Shown piece after piece: positions 37,277 through 46,874 of a stretch of 64,000 nucleotides of DNA. The stretch lies in NCBI RefSeq assembly GCF_007679965.1, contig NZ_VEHL01000008.1, positions 1 through 64,000 on the forward strand, read 5' to 3'. Numbering within the stretch: position 1 is the first letter of the stretch; each line of letters opens with the position of its first letter. The stretch comes from Bordetella genomosp. 13 (GTDB lineage: Bacteria > Pseudomonadota > Gammaproteobacteria > Burkholderiales > Burkholderiaceae_B). The position numbers and the translations under genes are program-made. The notes under the pieces are model-generated. The model worked only from the letters and a program-made list of their open reading frames with translations. It was not told the DNA's origin and did not search any database.

Positions 37277-39517
37277 ATGATCGGTCGGTTGTGGCGATAT
37301 ACCGCTGCGGTGCTGTTGGCGCTGTTCATGGCCGCCTGCTCGCGGGACAACCCCATCAACAGCCCCTACGCCGCCGACGCGCTGGCGCAGAACACGCTGT
37401 ACACCGCGTTCGTCAGCCGCTCGCCGAAGTACCTGGACCCGGCCAGCTCCTATTCCGTCGACGAGACGCCCTATACCTACAACATCTACGAGCCGCTGTA
37501 CGGGTACCACTACCTGAAGCGGCCGTACGAACTGGTGCCGCGCTCGGCCGCCTCGATCGACCCGCCGCGCTACGTGGATGCGCAAGGCCAGGCGCTGCCC
37601 GACGACGCGCCGGGCGACCAGATCGCCGAAAGCATCTACGACATCAAGATCCGTCCGGGCGTGCGCTACCAGCCGCATCCCGCCTTCGCGCGCAAGGACG
37701 ACGGCGGCTATGCGTATTTCCCGCTGGCGCCGGGCGAGCTGGACGAGAAGTTCGCCATCCCCGATTTTGCGAAGACCGGCACGCGCGAACTCTCCGCCCA
37801 GGACTACGTCTACGCCTTCCGCCGCCTGGCAAGTCCGCGCGTGGTGTCGCCCATCTATTCGCTGCTGGCCGGTTACGTGGTCGGCATGGAGGACTACGGC
37901 ACCGCGCTGCGCAAGCATGACCAGGCGCAGCGCGCCAGCCTGCCGCCCGGCAGGCGCGATCTGCCGTGGCTGGACCTGCGGCAGCAGGGTTTCGACGGCG
38001 TGCAGGCGCTGGACGACCACACGTTGCGCATCCGCATCAAGGGCAAGTACCCGCAGTTCAAGTACTGGCTGGCCATGACCTTCACGGCGCCGGTGCCCTG
38101 GGAGGCCGACCGGTTCTACAGCCAGCCCGGCATGGCCTCGCACGACCTGTCGCTGAACACCTGGCCGGTGGGCACGGGCCCGTACATGCTGGCCGAGTCC
38201 ATCACCAACCGCCGCCACGTGCTGGCGCGCAATCCCAATTTCCACGGCGAGGCGTATCCCTGCGAGGGCGAGCCGGCCGACCGCGAACAGGGTCTGCTGG
38301 CCGACTGCGGCAAGCCCACGCCCTTCATCGACCGCATCGTCTTCAGCATCGAGAAGGAAGCCGTGCCCCTGACGGGCAAGTTCCTGCAGGGCTACTACGA
38401 CGTGCCGCAGGTCGAGCGCGGCGAGTACGGCGTGGCCATGCGCGTGGCGGCGGGCGATTCGGCCGAGAAGGCCGAGCTGTACCGCGACCACGGCATCCAC
38501 CTGCCGTCCACGGTCGAGACCTCGAACTGGTACATGGGCTTCAACTGGCTGGACCCGGTGGTGGGCAAGGGCGATACGCCCGGGCAGCAGGAGAAGAACC
38601 GCAAGCTGCGCCAGGCCATCAGCATCGCGTTCGACTGGGAAGAGTACGTGGCGGTGTTCGAGAACAGCCAGGCCCAGGTGGCGCACGGTCCCGTGCCGCC
38701 GGGCGTGGTGGGGTTCCAGGACTTGCCGGCGGGCTACAACCCGGTGGTGTACGACCTGGTCGACGGCACGCCGCGTCGCAAGTCGCTGGACGCGGCGAAG
38801 AAGCTGCTGGCCGAGGCCGGCTATCCCGACGGCCGCAACGCCCAGACCGGCCAGCCGCTGGTGCTGTACTACGACGCCATGAGCGGCGCGGGCGGCAATC
38901 CGCAGTTCGACTGGATGCGCCGCCAGCTGGCGAAGATCGGCATACAGATGGACGTGCGGTCCACCGACTACAACCGCTTCCAGGACAAGATGCGCACCGG
39001 TTCGGCGCAGATCTTCTACTGGGGCTGGAACGCCGACTACCCGGACGCCGAGAACTTCCTGTTCCTGCTGTACGGTCCCAACTCCAAGGCCAAGGACGGC
39101 GGCGAGAATGCCGCCAACTACGCCAATCCCGAGTTCGACAAGCTGTTCGAACAGATGAAATTCCTGGACGACGGCCCCGAGAAGGCGGCGTTGGTGGCGC
39201 GCATGGTCGAGATCGTGCGGCGCGATTCGCCATGGATGTTCGGCTACTTCCCGCTGTCGGGCGGCGCTTATCAGCAGTGGGTGGGCAACGCCAAGCCCAC
39301 GCAGATGGTGCGCAACACGCTGCAGTACCTGAAGATCGACCCGGCCTTGCGGGTGCGCAAGATCGACGAATGGAACCGTCCGGTCTGGTGGCCGCTGCTG
39401 CTGCTGGCGGCGCTGCTGGCGCTGGCCGTGTGGCCCTCGCTGGCCGCGCTGCGCCGGCGCGAGCGCCAGACCGCCCTGCAGGCCGCCGCGGCCGCGTCCC
39501 AGGAGCCCCGCAAATGA
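37277..39517 (+). CDS. ABC transporter substrate-binding lipoprotein (oligopeptide type), with C-terminal membrane span
   Basis: A 746-residue family-5 (DppA/OppA-type) solute-binding protein, larger than the usual 530-600. The N-terminus is a lipoprotein signal (LLALFMAAC|SRDN). The family-5 core runs through WPVGTGPYMLAES and AISIAFDWEEYV. At the C-terminus there is a second hydrophobic span (WWPLLLLAALLALAVWP) followed by a basic tail, unusual for a binding protein. I chose ATG 37277 because GGGGGC lies seven bases upstream and the lipobox then sits correctly. Its stop overlaps the next gene's ATG. The substrate is unknown; peptides are the default guess. Confidence 0.9.
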   Translation: MIGRLWRYTAAVLLALFMAACSRDNPINSPYAADALAQNTLYTAFVSRSPKYLDPASSYSVDETPYTYNIYEPLYGYHYLKRPYELVPRSAASIDPPRYVDAQGQALPDDAPGDQIAESIYDIKIRPGVRYQPHPAFARKDDGGYAYFPLAPGELDEKFAIPDFAKTGTRELSAQDYVYAFRRLASPRVVSPIYSLLAGYVVGMEDYGTALRKHDQAQRASLPPGRRDLPWLDLRQQGFDGVQALDDHTLRIRIKGKYPQFKYWLAMTFTAPVPWEADRFYSQPGMASHDLSLNTWPVGTGPYMLAESITNRRHVLARNPNFHGEAYPCEGEPADREQGLLADCGKPTPFIDRIVFSIEKEAVPLTGKFLQGYYDVPQVERGEYGVAMRVAAGDSAEKAELYRDHGIHLPSTVETSNWYMGFNWLDPVVGKGDTPGQQEKNRKLRQAISIAFDWEEYVAVFENSQAQVAHGPVPPGVVGFQDLPAGYNPVVYDLVDGTPRRKSLDAAKKLLAEAGYPDGRNAQTGQPLVLYYDAMSGAGGNPQFDWMRRQLAKIGIQMDVRSTDYNRFQDKMRTGSAQIFYWGWNADYPDAENFLFLLYGPNSKAKDGGENAANYANPEFDKLFEQMKFLDDGPEKAALVARMVEIVRRDSPWMFGYFPLSGGAYQQWVGNAKPTQMVRNTLQYLKIDPALRVRKIDEWNRPVWWPLLLLAALLALAVWPSLAALRRRERQTALQAAAAASQEPRK

Positions 39518-40491
39518 TCGCCTACGTCATCCGCCGCCTGCTGTACGGCGCGCTGATCCTGGTCGGGGTCAACCTCTTCACCTTCGTGCTGTTCTTCGCC
39601 GTCAACACGCCGGACGACATGGCGCGCCTGGCCATCGGCGGCCAGCGCATCAGCCAGGACGCCATCGAGAAGTGGAAGGTCGACCACGGCTATGACAAGC
39701 CCCTGTTCCTGAACACCCAGCGCGAGGGCACGGCCAAGTACACCGACACCGTGTTCTACCAGCGCTCGGTGCCGCTGCTGGCCATGGAGTTCGGGCCGTC
39801 GGACGGCGGCCGCGACATCGGCCGCGAGATCCGCACCCGCATGTGGCCCAGCCTGGCGCTGGCCATTCCCACCTTCATCCTGGGCCTGCTGGCCAGCGTG
39901 GCTTTCTCGGTGATGCTGGTGTATTTCCGCACCACGCGGCTCGATTTCTGGGGCGTGGTGCTGTGCGTGGTCATGCTGTCCATCTCCAGCCTGTTCTACA
40001 TCATCGCCGGGCAGTGGCTGTTCTCGAAGCTGCTGCGGCTGGTGCCGTACTCGGGCTTTTCGTTCGGGTGGGACATGGTCAAGTTCCTGGCGCTGCCGGT
40101 GCTGGTGGCCATCATCGCGCGGCTGGGACCCGAGGCGCGCTTCTACCGCACCCTGTTCCTGGAGGAGATCGGCAAGGACTACGTGCGCACCGCGCGCGCC
40201 AAGGGCCTGACCGAGCGCACCGTGCTGTTCCGGCACGTGCTGCGCAACGCCATGCTGCCCATCCTTACCGGCACCGTGTCCGCCATCCCGCTGCTGTTCA
40301 TGGGCAGCCTCATCGCCGAGTCGTTCTTCGGCATCCCGGGCCTGGGCAGCTATACCATCGATGCCATCAGCGCGCAGGACTTCTCCATCGTGCGCGCCAT
40401 GGTGTTCCTGGGCTCGGTGCTGTATATCGTCGGCCTGATCCTGGCCGATATCTCGTACACCCTGGCCGACCCGCGCGTCCGTTTCGAGTAG
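39514..40491 (+). CDS. ABC transporter permease, DppB type
   Basis: A 325-residue inner-membrane permease with about six spans. It starts with the usual first helix (MIAYVIRRLLYGALILVGV) and has the cytoplasmic EAA loop before the last spans (YVRTARAKGLTERTVLFRHV). It begins within the stop codon of the binding protein (ATGA) and is followed 13 bp later by the second permease. It forms the heterodimeric channel with that protein. Confidence 0.93.
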   Translation: MIAYVIRRLLYGALILVGVNLFTFVLFFAVNTPDDMARLAIGGQRISQDAIEKWKVDHGYDKPLFLNTQREGTAKYTDTVFYQRSVPLLAMEFGPSDGGRDIGREIRTRMWPSLALAIPTFILGLLASVAFSVMLVYFRTTRLDFWGVVLCVVMLSISSLFYIIAGQWLFSKLLRLVPYSGFSFGWDMVKFLALPVLVAIIARLGPEARFYRTLFLEEIGKDYVRTARAKGLTERTVLFRHVLRNAMLPILTGTVSAIPLLFMGSLIAESFFGIPGLGSYTIDAISAQDFSIVRAMVFLGSVLYIVGLILADISYTLADPRVRFE

Positions 40492-40504
40492 AAGGCCCTG
40501 ATCC

Positions 40505-41956
40505 ATGCCGATGATCGTATTCCTCTGGACCGACGTCGCCCTCTACCTGCTGCTGGCGGGCGTGCTGCTGTATGCCTGGCGCGTGCGGCGCAGCTCCACG
40601 CTGCGCGCCACGTGGGGCAGGGTGGCGCGCGATACGCCCGCCATGTGCTCGGCCGTGGTGCTGCTGGCCTTCGTGCTGGTGGGCCTGCTGGATTCGCTGC
40701 ATTACCGCCCGCGCCTGCCCGCCGCGCCCGATGCGCCGGCGGGCGCCGCGGTGGCCTATGCGCCTGCCGTGAAGTCGGTGCTGGACGGCCTGCTGGACGG
40801 CACGGTGCTCAGCCGGCCCGAGAAAACCTACTCGTCTCCGCTGGCCTCGCACCAGTTCACCAAGGAGACCATGCTGATCGACGGCAAGCCCGTGCGCGAC
40901 TTCCCGCGCCTGCGCAGCGGCGGCGCGCATCTGTCCGATCCGCCGTCGCAGACCGTGCCCGACATCCTGGCGCGGCTGGGCGTGGGCCTGGCAGGCGGCG
41001 CCGCGGTGGCCGTGCTGGGCGGCGCGCTGCTGGCGGCCATGCTGGCGCGCCGGCACGCGGGCTGGCGCAACGCGGCGGGCCACGTCCTGCGCGGCCGCAC
41101 CGAGCTGCCCTGGCGTCCCATGCTGGTCACCTTCGGGCTGATGTGCCTGGTGGTGGGCGCGGTGGCGGGCCTGTCCAGCGGCTATCACGTGCTGGGCACC
41201 GACCGCACCGGCAACGACGTGCTGTGGCAGTCGCTGAAGAGCATCCGCACCGCGCTGGTCATCGGCAGCCTGACCACCATCGCCATGCTGCCGCCGGCCA
41301 TCGCCTTCGGCATCGCCTCGGGCTATTTCAAGGGCTGGGTGGACGACGTCATCCAGTACCTCTACACCACGCTCACTTCCATCCCCGGTGTGCTGCTGGT
41401 GGCCGCCTGCGCGCTGATGATGCAGGTCTACATCGACGCCAACCCCGACCTGTTCGCCACCTCGGCCGCGCGTGCCGACCTGCGCCTGTTCCTGCTGTGC
41501 ATGATCCTGGGGCTGACGGGCTGGGCCGGCCTGTGCCGCCTGCTGCGCGCCGAGACCCTGAAGCTGCGCGAATTGGAATACGTGCAGGCCGCGCGCGCCT
41601 TCGGCGTGTCGCACTGGCGCATCATGCGCCGGCACCTGCTGCCCAACGTCATGCACATCGTGCTGATCACCGTGGTGCTGGAGTTCTCCGGCCTGGTGCT
41701 TTACGAGGCCGTGCTGTCCTACCTGGGCATCGGCGTGGACCCCAGCATGAATTCGTTCGGCTCGATGATCGACCGCGCGCGGCTCGAGATGTCGCGCGAT
41801 CCCATGATCTGGTGGAACCTGCTGGCCGCCTTTGCCTTCATGCTGGCGCTGGTGCTGGCGGCCAACCTGTTCGCCGACGCCGTGCGCGACGCCTTCGATC
41901 CGCGGGCCAGGCGCTTCCGGCCTGCCTCGGCGCCCGTCACCGGAGGCACGCCATGA
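40505..41956 (+). CDS. ABC transporter permease, DppC type (extended)
   Basis: A 483-residue permease, longer than DppC (about 300) because of an extended N-terminal half. Two extra spans flank a periplasmic region of about 100 residues (to SDPPSQTVPD) before the core. The core has the LGTDRTGNDV entry typical of DppC and the EAA loop YVQAARAFGVSHWRIMRRHL. The stop overlaps the ATPase start (ATGA). The extension may contact the unusually large, doubly anchored binding protein; that is inference. Confidence 0.91.
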   Translation: MPMIVFLWTDVALYLLLAGVLLYAWRVRRSSTLRATWGRVARDTPAMCSAVVLLAFVLVGLLDSLHYRPRLPAAPDAPAGAAVAYAPAVKSVLDGLLDGTVLSRPEKTYSSPLASHQFTKETMLIDGKPVRDFPRLRSGGAHLSDPPSQTVPDILARLGVGLAGGAAVAVLGGALLAAMLARRHAGWRNAAGHVLRGRTELPWRPMLVTFGLMCLVVGAVAGLSSGYHVLGTDRTGNDVLWQSLKSIRTALVIGSLTTIAMLPPAIAFGIASGYFKGWVDDVIQYLYTTLTSIPGVLLVAACALMMQVYIDANPDLFATSAARADLRLFLLCMILGLTGWAGLCRLLRAETLKLRELEYVQAARAFGVSHWRIMRRHLLPNVMHIVLITVVLEFSGLVLYEAVLSYLGIGVDPSMNSFGSMIDRARLEMSRDPMIWWNLLAAFAFMLALVLAANLFADAVRDAFDPRARRFRPASAPVTGGTP

Positions 41957-43650
41957 ACCCGACGCCCGCCCGCCGCGACGGCGGCAACCTGCTGGAGGTC
42001 GACGGCCTGAGCGTGGACGTGGCCGGCGAGTCCGGCCTGACCCATGCCGTCAAGCGCCTGGAGTTCGCCATCGCGCAGGGCGAGACCTTCGCCCTGGTGG
42101 GCGAGTCGGGCTGCGGCAAGAGCATGACCGCCATGGCGCTGCTGCGCCTGTTGCCCGACGCGGGCCGCATCGTCGGCGGCCAGGTCGACCTGCAGGGCGA
42201 CGACCTGAACCAGCTGCCCGAAAGCGCCATGCGCCGCGTGCGCGGCGGCCGCATCGGCATCATCTTCCAGGAACCGGCCACCAGCCTGAATCCCGTGATG
42301 CGCATCGGCGACCAGATCGTCGAGACCCTGGCGCAGCACACCGCGCTGCGCGGCGCGGCCGCGCGCGAGCGCGCCATCCACTGGCTGCAACGCGTCGGCA
42401 TCCCCGAGCCGCAGCGCCGCATCGACGACTATCCGTTCCAGTTCTCCGGCGGGCAGAAGCAGCGCATCATGATCGCCATCGCGCTGGCGGCCGAGCCCAG
42501 CCTGCTGATCGCCGACGAGCCCACCACCGCGCTGGACGTGACCGTGCAGGCGCAGGTGCTGGACCTGCTGGCCGACATCCAGCGCGAGCTGGGCATGGCC
42601 ATGCTGCTGATCACGCACGACCTGGCCGTGGTCAGCAAGGTGGCGCATCACGTGGCGCTGATGCGCGCCGGCGAGATCGTCGAAAGCGCCGCCGCGGCCG
42701 AGTTCTTCGCCGCGCCGCGCCACGCCTATGCGCGCGAGCTGTTCAATGCCATCCCCACCTATGCCAAGCGGGGGCGACCGCTGTCCGCGGCCGCACAGCA
42801 GGCCGAGACGCGGCCCCATCCGCCCGCCGGCGAGGTCGTGCTGGACGTGCGGGACCTGCGCGTGCACTACCCCGTGCGCAAGGGCGCGCTGCGCCGCACG
42901 GTGGGCTGGGTGAAGGCGGTGGACGGCGTCACCTTCACGCTGCGCGCGGGCGAGACGCTGGCGCTGCTGGGCGAGTCCGGCTGCGGCAAGACCACCACGG
43001 GCAAGGCCCTGCTGCGCCTGGCCGAAGGCGCGCAGGTGTCGGGCCGCGCGCTGCTGGACGGCGCCGACCTGCTGACCGCCTCGCGCGGCGACATGAAGCG
43101 CCTGCGGCGCGACATCCAGATCGTGTTCCAGGACCCCTTCGCGTCGCTGGACCCGCGCATGCGGGTGGGCGACATCCTGGACGAAGGCATTGCCGCGCTG
43201 CGGCCGGACATGCCGGCCGCGCAGCGCCTGGCGCGCGTGGAAGGCCTGCTGGACCGCGTGGGCCTGCCCGCCAACACCGCCACGCGCTATCCGCACGAGT
43301 TCTCGGGGGGGCAACGCCAGCGCATCGCCATCGCGCGGGCCCTGGCGGTCGAGCCGCGCGTGCTGATCTGCGACGAGCCCACCTCCGCGCTGGACGTGTC
43401 GGTGCAGGCGCAGATCCTGGATCTGCTGCGCGAACTGCAGGCCGAGCTGGGCATCGCCTACCTGTTCATCACGCACAACTTCAGCGTGGTGGAGTACCTG
43501 GCGGACCGCATCGCCGTGATGGCGGGCGGCCAGATCGTCGAATGCGCCGACGCGGACGCCGTGCTGCATGCGCCCGAGCACGAGATGACGCGACGGCTGC
43601 TGGAGGCGGTGCCGCGCTTGACGTTCGGAGAAGGGGCGACGCAGGGCTGA
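41953..43650 (+). CDS. ABC transporter ATP-binding protein, two fused ATPase domains
   Basis: A 565-residue fusion of DppD- and DppF-like ATPases. Domain 1 has Walker A GESGCGKS, signature FSGGQKQR and Walker B LLIADEPT. Domain 2 repeats these as GESGCGKT, FSGGQRQR and VLICDEPT. A linker around residues 275-295 (YAKRGRPLSAAAQQ) carries the oligopeptide-transporter C-terminal motif of the first domain. ATG 41953 has GGAGG six bases upstream. It ends the importer operon 50 bp before a strong terminator. Confidence 0.94.
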   Translation: MNPTPARRDGGNLLEVDGLSVDVAGESGLTHAVKRLEFAIAQGETFALVGESGCGKSMTAMALLRLLPDAGRIVGGQVDLQGDDLNQLPESAMRRVRGGRIGIIFQEPATSLNPVMRIGDQIVETLAQHTALRGAAARERAIHWLQRVGIPEPQRRIDDYPFQFSGGQKQRIMIAIALAAEPSLLIADEPTTALDVTVQAQVLDLLADIQRELGMAMLLITHDLAVVSKVAHHVALMRAGEIVESAAAAEFFAAPRHAYARELFNAIPTYAKRGRPLSAAAQQAETRPHPPAGEVVLDVRDLRVHYPVRKGALRRTVGWVKAVDGVTFTLRAGETLALLGESGCGKTTTGKALLRLAEGAQVSGRALLDGADLLTASRGDMKRLRRDIQIVFQDPFASLDPRMRVGDILDEGIAALRPDMPAAQRLARVEGLLDRVGLPANTATRYPHEFSGGQRQRIAIARALAVEPRVLICDEPTSALDVSVQAQILDLLRELQAELGIAYLFITHNFSVVEYLADRIAVMAGGQIVECADADAVLHAPEHEMTRRLLEAVPRLTFGEGATQG

Positions 43651-43699
43651 GGGCGCACATCCACGGCGCGGGCGGGAACGCCTTCGCCAGATTTTCCAG

Positions 43700-43741
43700 G
43701 CAAAAAGGGGCTGGCGTTCGGAAGCGCCGGCCCCTTTTTGC
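43700..43741 (+). terminator. Intrinsic terminator of the peptide ABC operon
   Basis: A long stem, GCAAAAAGGGGCTGGCG against GCGCCGGCCCCTTTTTGC (one G-T pair), with a TTCGGAA loop. The T-tract lies within the descending arm, and an A-tract on the ascending arm makes it symmetrical, so it should stop transcription from either side. Confidence 0.88.
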
Positions 43742-43820
43742 ATGGTCCGGCCCGGGAGAGCGAGGCCGCCGCGCGCCGCACCCGGACGCCCGGGCCCGAA
43801 TCCGGGTCGTTCAAATTTAG

Positions 43821-43849
43821 TTGATAACGTCCACTATGTAGTTTACGAT
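43821..43849 (+). promoter_or_regulatory. Predicted promoter of the acyl-CoA catabolic operon
   Basis: TTGATA, a 17-bp spacer, then TACGAT, in an AT-rich stretch unlike its surroundings. The interval also holds a short palindrome ACTA-TG-TAGT (43833-43842) inside the spacer. AGTTG / CAACT arms flank the whole region (about 43819-43856), a suitable site for the MarR regulator encoded at the operon's end. Confidence 0.5.
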
Positions 43850-43878
43850 CACAACTACTTTGGACGATATCCGACTTC

Positions 43879-44844
43879 ATGCAAACCCAGATCACCCGCA
43901 TGCTCGGCATCGAGCATCCCATCATCCAGGCCGGCATGAGCTGGGCGTCCTCCAGCGCCGCATTGCCCGCCGCCGTGTCCAACGCAGGCGCGCTGGGCGT
44001 GCTGGCCGCGGGGCCGCTGCGCACGGCCGACTTCCCGCAGGTGCTGGATGAACTGGCCGGCGCCACGGCCCGGCCGTACGCCGTCAACATCCCGCTGTAC
44101 CGGCAGGGCTCGGCCGAGATCCTGGACATCATGCACAGCCGGCGCGTGCCGGTCGTCATCGCCTCGCAGGGCGGCCCCAAGGCCCACCTGCCGCGCTTTC
44201 GCGAATACGGCGCCATCTGGATCCAGGTGGTGGCCACGCTGGAGCACGCCAAGAAGGCCGCCGATGCGGGAGTCGACGCCCTGATCGTGGTCGGCGGCGA
44301 GGCGGGCGGCCATCCGCCGGCCAACGAGGTCAGCACCCTGGTCGCGGTGCGCCGCGTGCTGCAGGAGGTGTCCATCCCGGTGATCGCGGGCGGTGGCGCG
44401 GCCGACGGCTGGGGCATCGCGGCCCTGCTGGCATTGGGCGCCGACGCGGTGCAGCTGGGCACGCGTTTCCTGCTGACGGAGGAAGCCACGGTGCACGACA
44501 ACTACAAGCAGGCGGTGCTGGCCGCGGACGTGCACGACACCGCCCTCATCGGCCGCCGCGGCCTGCCGGTGCGCGGACTGCGCAACGCCTTCGCCCAGTC
44601 CATCTTCGACGCCGAACGCGACCAGATGGCGCAGGAAGACTACGACACCCTGTTCAAGCAGAGCACGCTGAAGCAGGCCGCGCTGGACGGCGACGTGCAA
44701 TGGGGCAAGGTCGAACTGGGGCAATCGGCGGGCCTGATCTCGCGCATCGAACCCGCCGCGCACGTGGTGGCGCAACTGGCGCGCGAACTGGATGAGGCCG
44801 CGACCCGGCTGGGCGCCATGGCGCAAGCGCGGGTCCAGGCCTAG
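43879..44844 (+). CDS. Nitronate monooxygenase/FabK-family flavoprotein
   Basis: A 321-residue FMN-binding TIM-barrel of the nitronate monooxygenase/2-nitropropane dioxygenase family. Visible are PIIQAGMSW at the N-terminus, the EAGGH motif (residues 141-145, with the family's conserved His), and phosphate-binding GGGAADGWGIAALLALGADAV-type loops. Related proteins oxidise propionate-3-nitronate or act as enoyl reductases, and motifs alone do not separate these. As first gene of an acyl-CoA operon, an enoyl-CoA redox role is as plausible as nitronate oxidation. Confidence 0.85.
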   Translation: MQTQITRMLGIEHPIIQAGMSWASSSAALPAAVSNAGALGVLAAGPLRTADFPQVLDELAGATARPYAVNIPLYRQGSAEILDIMHSRRVPVVIASQGGPKAHLPRFREYGAIWIQVVATLEHAKKAADAGVDALIVVGGEAGGHPPANEVSTLVAVRRVLQEVSIPVIAGGGAADGWGIAALLALGADAVQLGTRFLLTEEATVHDNYKQAVLAADVHDTALIGRRGLPVRGLRNAFAQSIFDAERDQMAQEDYDTLFKQSTLKQAALDGDVQWGKVELGQSAGLISRIEPAAHVVAQLARELDEAATRLGAMAQARVQA

Positions 44845-44885
44845 GCCTCGCATACACACGAACGACGACGGAGACACACATACCC

Positions 44886-45629
44886 ATGGAACACCTGCTG
44901 ATCGAAGACCGCGGCGCGGTGCGCATCCTGACGCTGAACCGCCCCGAGAAGCACAACGCGCTGAACACGAGGCTGACGCAGGAGCTGTTGGACAGCCTGC
45001 GCGCCGCGGATCGCGATCCGGCCATCAACGCCGTGGTGCTGACCGGCGCCGGCAAATCCTTCTGCGCGGGCGCCGACACCAAAGAGTTCTCGGCCCTGAC
45101 GCCGGAGGATCCGCAAGCGGTATCCGCCCGCGCGGACCTCACCACCGCGCTGCACCTGGTGTTCTCGCAGATGAACAAGCCCGTGGTGTCGGCGGTGCGC
45201 GGCAACGCGCTGGGCGGCGGCGCGGGCCTGGCCATCGCCTGCGACCTCAGCGTCATGTCCGAGACCGTGCGCTTCGGCTATCCGGAGCTCAAGCACGGCA
45301 TCGTCGCCGCCGTGGTCATGGCCAACCTGGTCCGCCAGGTGGGCCGCAAGCAGGCCTTCGAACTGGTCGCGCTGGGCGAGCCTCTGGACGGCGCAGGGGC
45401 TCTGGCCTTCGGCCTGTGCAACCGCGTGGCGCCCGATGAGCAGGTGCTGGACGCCGCATTGGAACTGGCCACGAAGATCGCCGCCTGGAGTCCCGTCGCC
45501 ATGGCGACCACCAAGCGCAGCTTCCACCGCGCGGCCGACCTCGGCCTGGCGCAGGCGCTGGAAGTGGGCCGCGACGCCAACGTCATGATGCGCGGCTTCC
45601 GCAAGGCTGCCGCGGACAAGGAGGAATAG
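44886..45629 (+). CDS. Enoyl-CoA hydratase/isomerase (crotonase) family, first copy
   Basis: A 247-residue crotonase. The oxyanion-hole segments are FCAGADTKEFSAL and RGNALGGGAGLAIACDL. Where enoyl-CoA hydratase has its two catalytic glutamates, the first region reads LGGGAGLAI (Gly in place of the first Glu) and the second FGYPELKHGIV (Glu kept). It may therefore be an isomerase, hydrolase or lyase rather than a classical hydratase. It is 3 bp from the CoA-transferase gene and in the same operon. Confidence 0.88.
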   Translation: MEHLLIEDRGAVRILTLNRPEKHNALNTRLTQELLDSLRAADRDPAINAVVLTGAGKSFCAGADTKEFSALTPEDPQAVSARADLTTALHLVFSQMNKPVVSAVRGNALGGGAGLAIACDLSVMSETVRFGYPELKHGIVAAVVMANLVRQVGRKQAFELVALGEPLDGAGALAFGLCNRVAPDEQVLDAALELATKIAAWSPVAMATTKRSFHRAADLGLAQALEVGRDANVMMRGFRKAAADKEE

Positions 45630-45632
45630 GCG

Positions 45633-46835
45633 ATGCGGCCACTGGAAGGCATCACCATCCTGGACCTGTCGCGGGTCCTGGCATGTCCGTTCGCGTCGAT
45701 GATCCTGGCCGAGCTGGGCGCCGAGGTCATCAAGGTCGAGCAGCCCGGCGCGGGCGACGAGACCCGCGGCTTCGAGCCCATGGCGCGGGGCAAGGGCCCA
45801 TCGGGCGAGGTCTCGGCCTATTACATGGCCTTCAACCGCAGCAAGCGGTCCATCACCGTGAACATGCGCTCGCCGCAGGGACAGGAAGTGATACGCAAGC
45901 TGGCGGCGCAATCCGACGTGCTGCTGGAGAACTTCCCGGTGGGCACGCTGGCCAAGTATGGCCTGGACTACGCGGCGCTGGCGCCGCTGAACGAGCGGCT
46001 GGTGCACGTCAGCTGCACCGGCTTCGGCCAGACGGGGCCCTACCGCAAGCGCAAGGGCTACGACACGGTGTTCCAGGCCATGGCCGGCATCATGAGCCTG
46101 ACGGGCGAGCGCGGCGGCGGCCCCGTCAAGCCCGGCCTGCCGATCGCCGATCTCAGCTCGGGCCTCTGGGTGGCCATCGCCATCCTGTCCGCGCTGACCG
46201 GCCGCGGGAAGACCGGCAAGGGCAGCCACGTGGATTTCTCGATGTTCGACGGCCAGGTCGGCCTGCTGTCGCTGGCCGCCGCCCGCTGGTTCGCGCTGGG
46301 CGAGGTTCCGGCCCGCCTGGGCACCGAGCATCCCGGCCGCATCCCGTCCGCCGCCTTCGTCTGCGCCGACGGCCGCTGGGTGCAGATCACCGGCAGCGAC
46401 CAGCACTGGGCGCCGCTGTGCAACCTGCTGGGCCTGGAGGCCTGGGCCGCCGATCCGGCGCTGGCCCGCAACGCCGAGCGCCTGGCGCGCCGCGAGGAAG
46501 TCATGGCGGGCCTGCAGGCGGCCATCGGCAAGCTGGACCGCGACGAGCTGTGCCGCCGCTGCGATCTGGCGGGCGTACCCGCCGGGCCGATCCTGCAGGT
46601 GGACGAGGTCATTGCCAACGAACACGTCGTCGCGCGCGGCATGGTGGTCGACTTCCCGCATCCGACGATAGGCAGTTTCAAGGGCATGCGCGTGCCCTTG
46701 CGTTTCACGGGGCTGGACGATCCCGAGGTGGGACGTCCGCCGCTGCTGGGCGAGCACACCGAAGAAGTATTGCGCGAAAAGCTGGGCATCGACGAGCAGG
46801 CATTGCAAGACCTGCGCGGGGCGGGCGCCATCTGA
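45633..46835 (+). CDS. Family III CoA-transferase (CaiB/BaiF)
   Basis: A 400-residue family III CoA-transferase that moves CoA between carboxylic acids through an aspartyl-CoA intermediate. The expected nucleophile is Asp173 in GLPIADLSSG; the N-terminal DLSRVLACPFASMILAELGAE and FNRSKRSITVNM segments are typical. A strong GGAGG site precedes the ATG, overlapping the end of the crotonase gene. It probably activates the acid that the Bug receptor captures. The donor CoA ester is unknown. Confidence 0.92.
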   Translation: MRPLEGITILDLSRVLACPFASMILAELGAEVIKVEQPGAGDETRGFEPMARGKGPSGEVSAYYMAFNRSKRSITVNMRSPQGQEVIRKLAAQSDVLLENFPVGTLAKYGLDYAALAPLNERLVHVSCTGFGQTGPYRKRKGYDTVFQAMAGIMSLTGERGGGPVKPGLPIADLSSGLWVAIAILSALTGRGKTGKGSHVDFSMFDGQVGLLSLAAARWFALGEVPARLGTEHPGRIPSAAFVCADGRWVQITGSDQHWAPLCNLLGLEAWAADPALARNAERLARREEVMAGLQAAIGKLDRDELCRRCDLAGVPAGPILQVDEVIANEHVVARGMVVDFPHPTIGSFKGMRVPLRFTGLDDPEVGRPPLLGEHTEEVLREKLGIDEQALQDLRGAGAI

Positions 46836-46874
46836 GCGCACCCAAGTCCATTTCATAACTCGGAGACAACCATC

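Noticed and set aside
43879..44844. Calling the flavoprotein a FabK enoyl-ACP reductase
   Set aside because: The EAGGH motif and the catabolic context do not single out FabK, so the broader family name is used.
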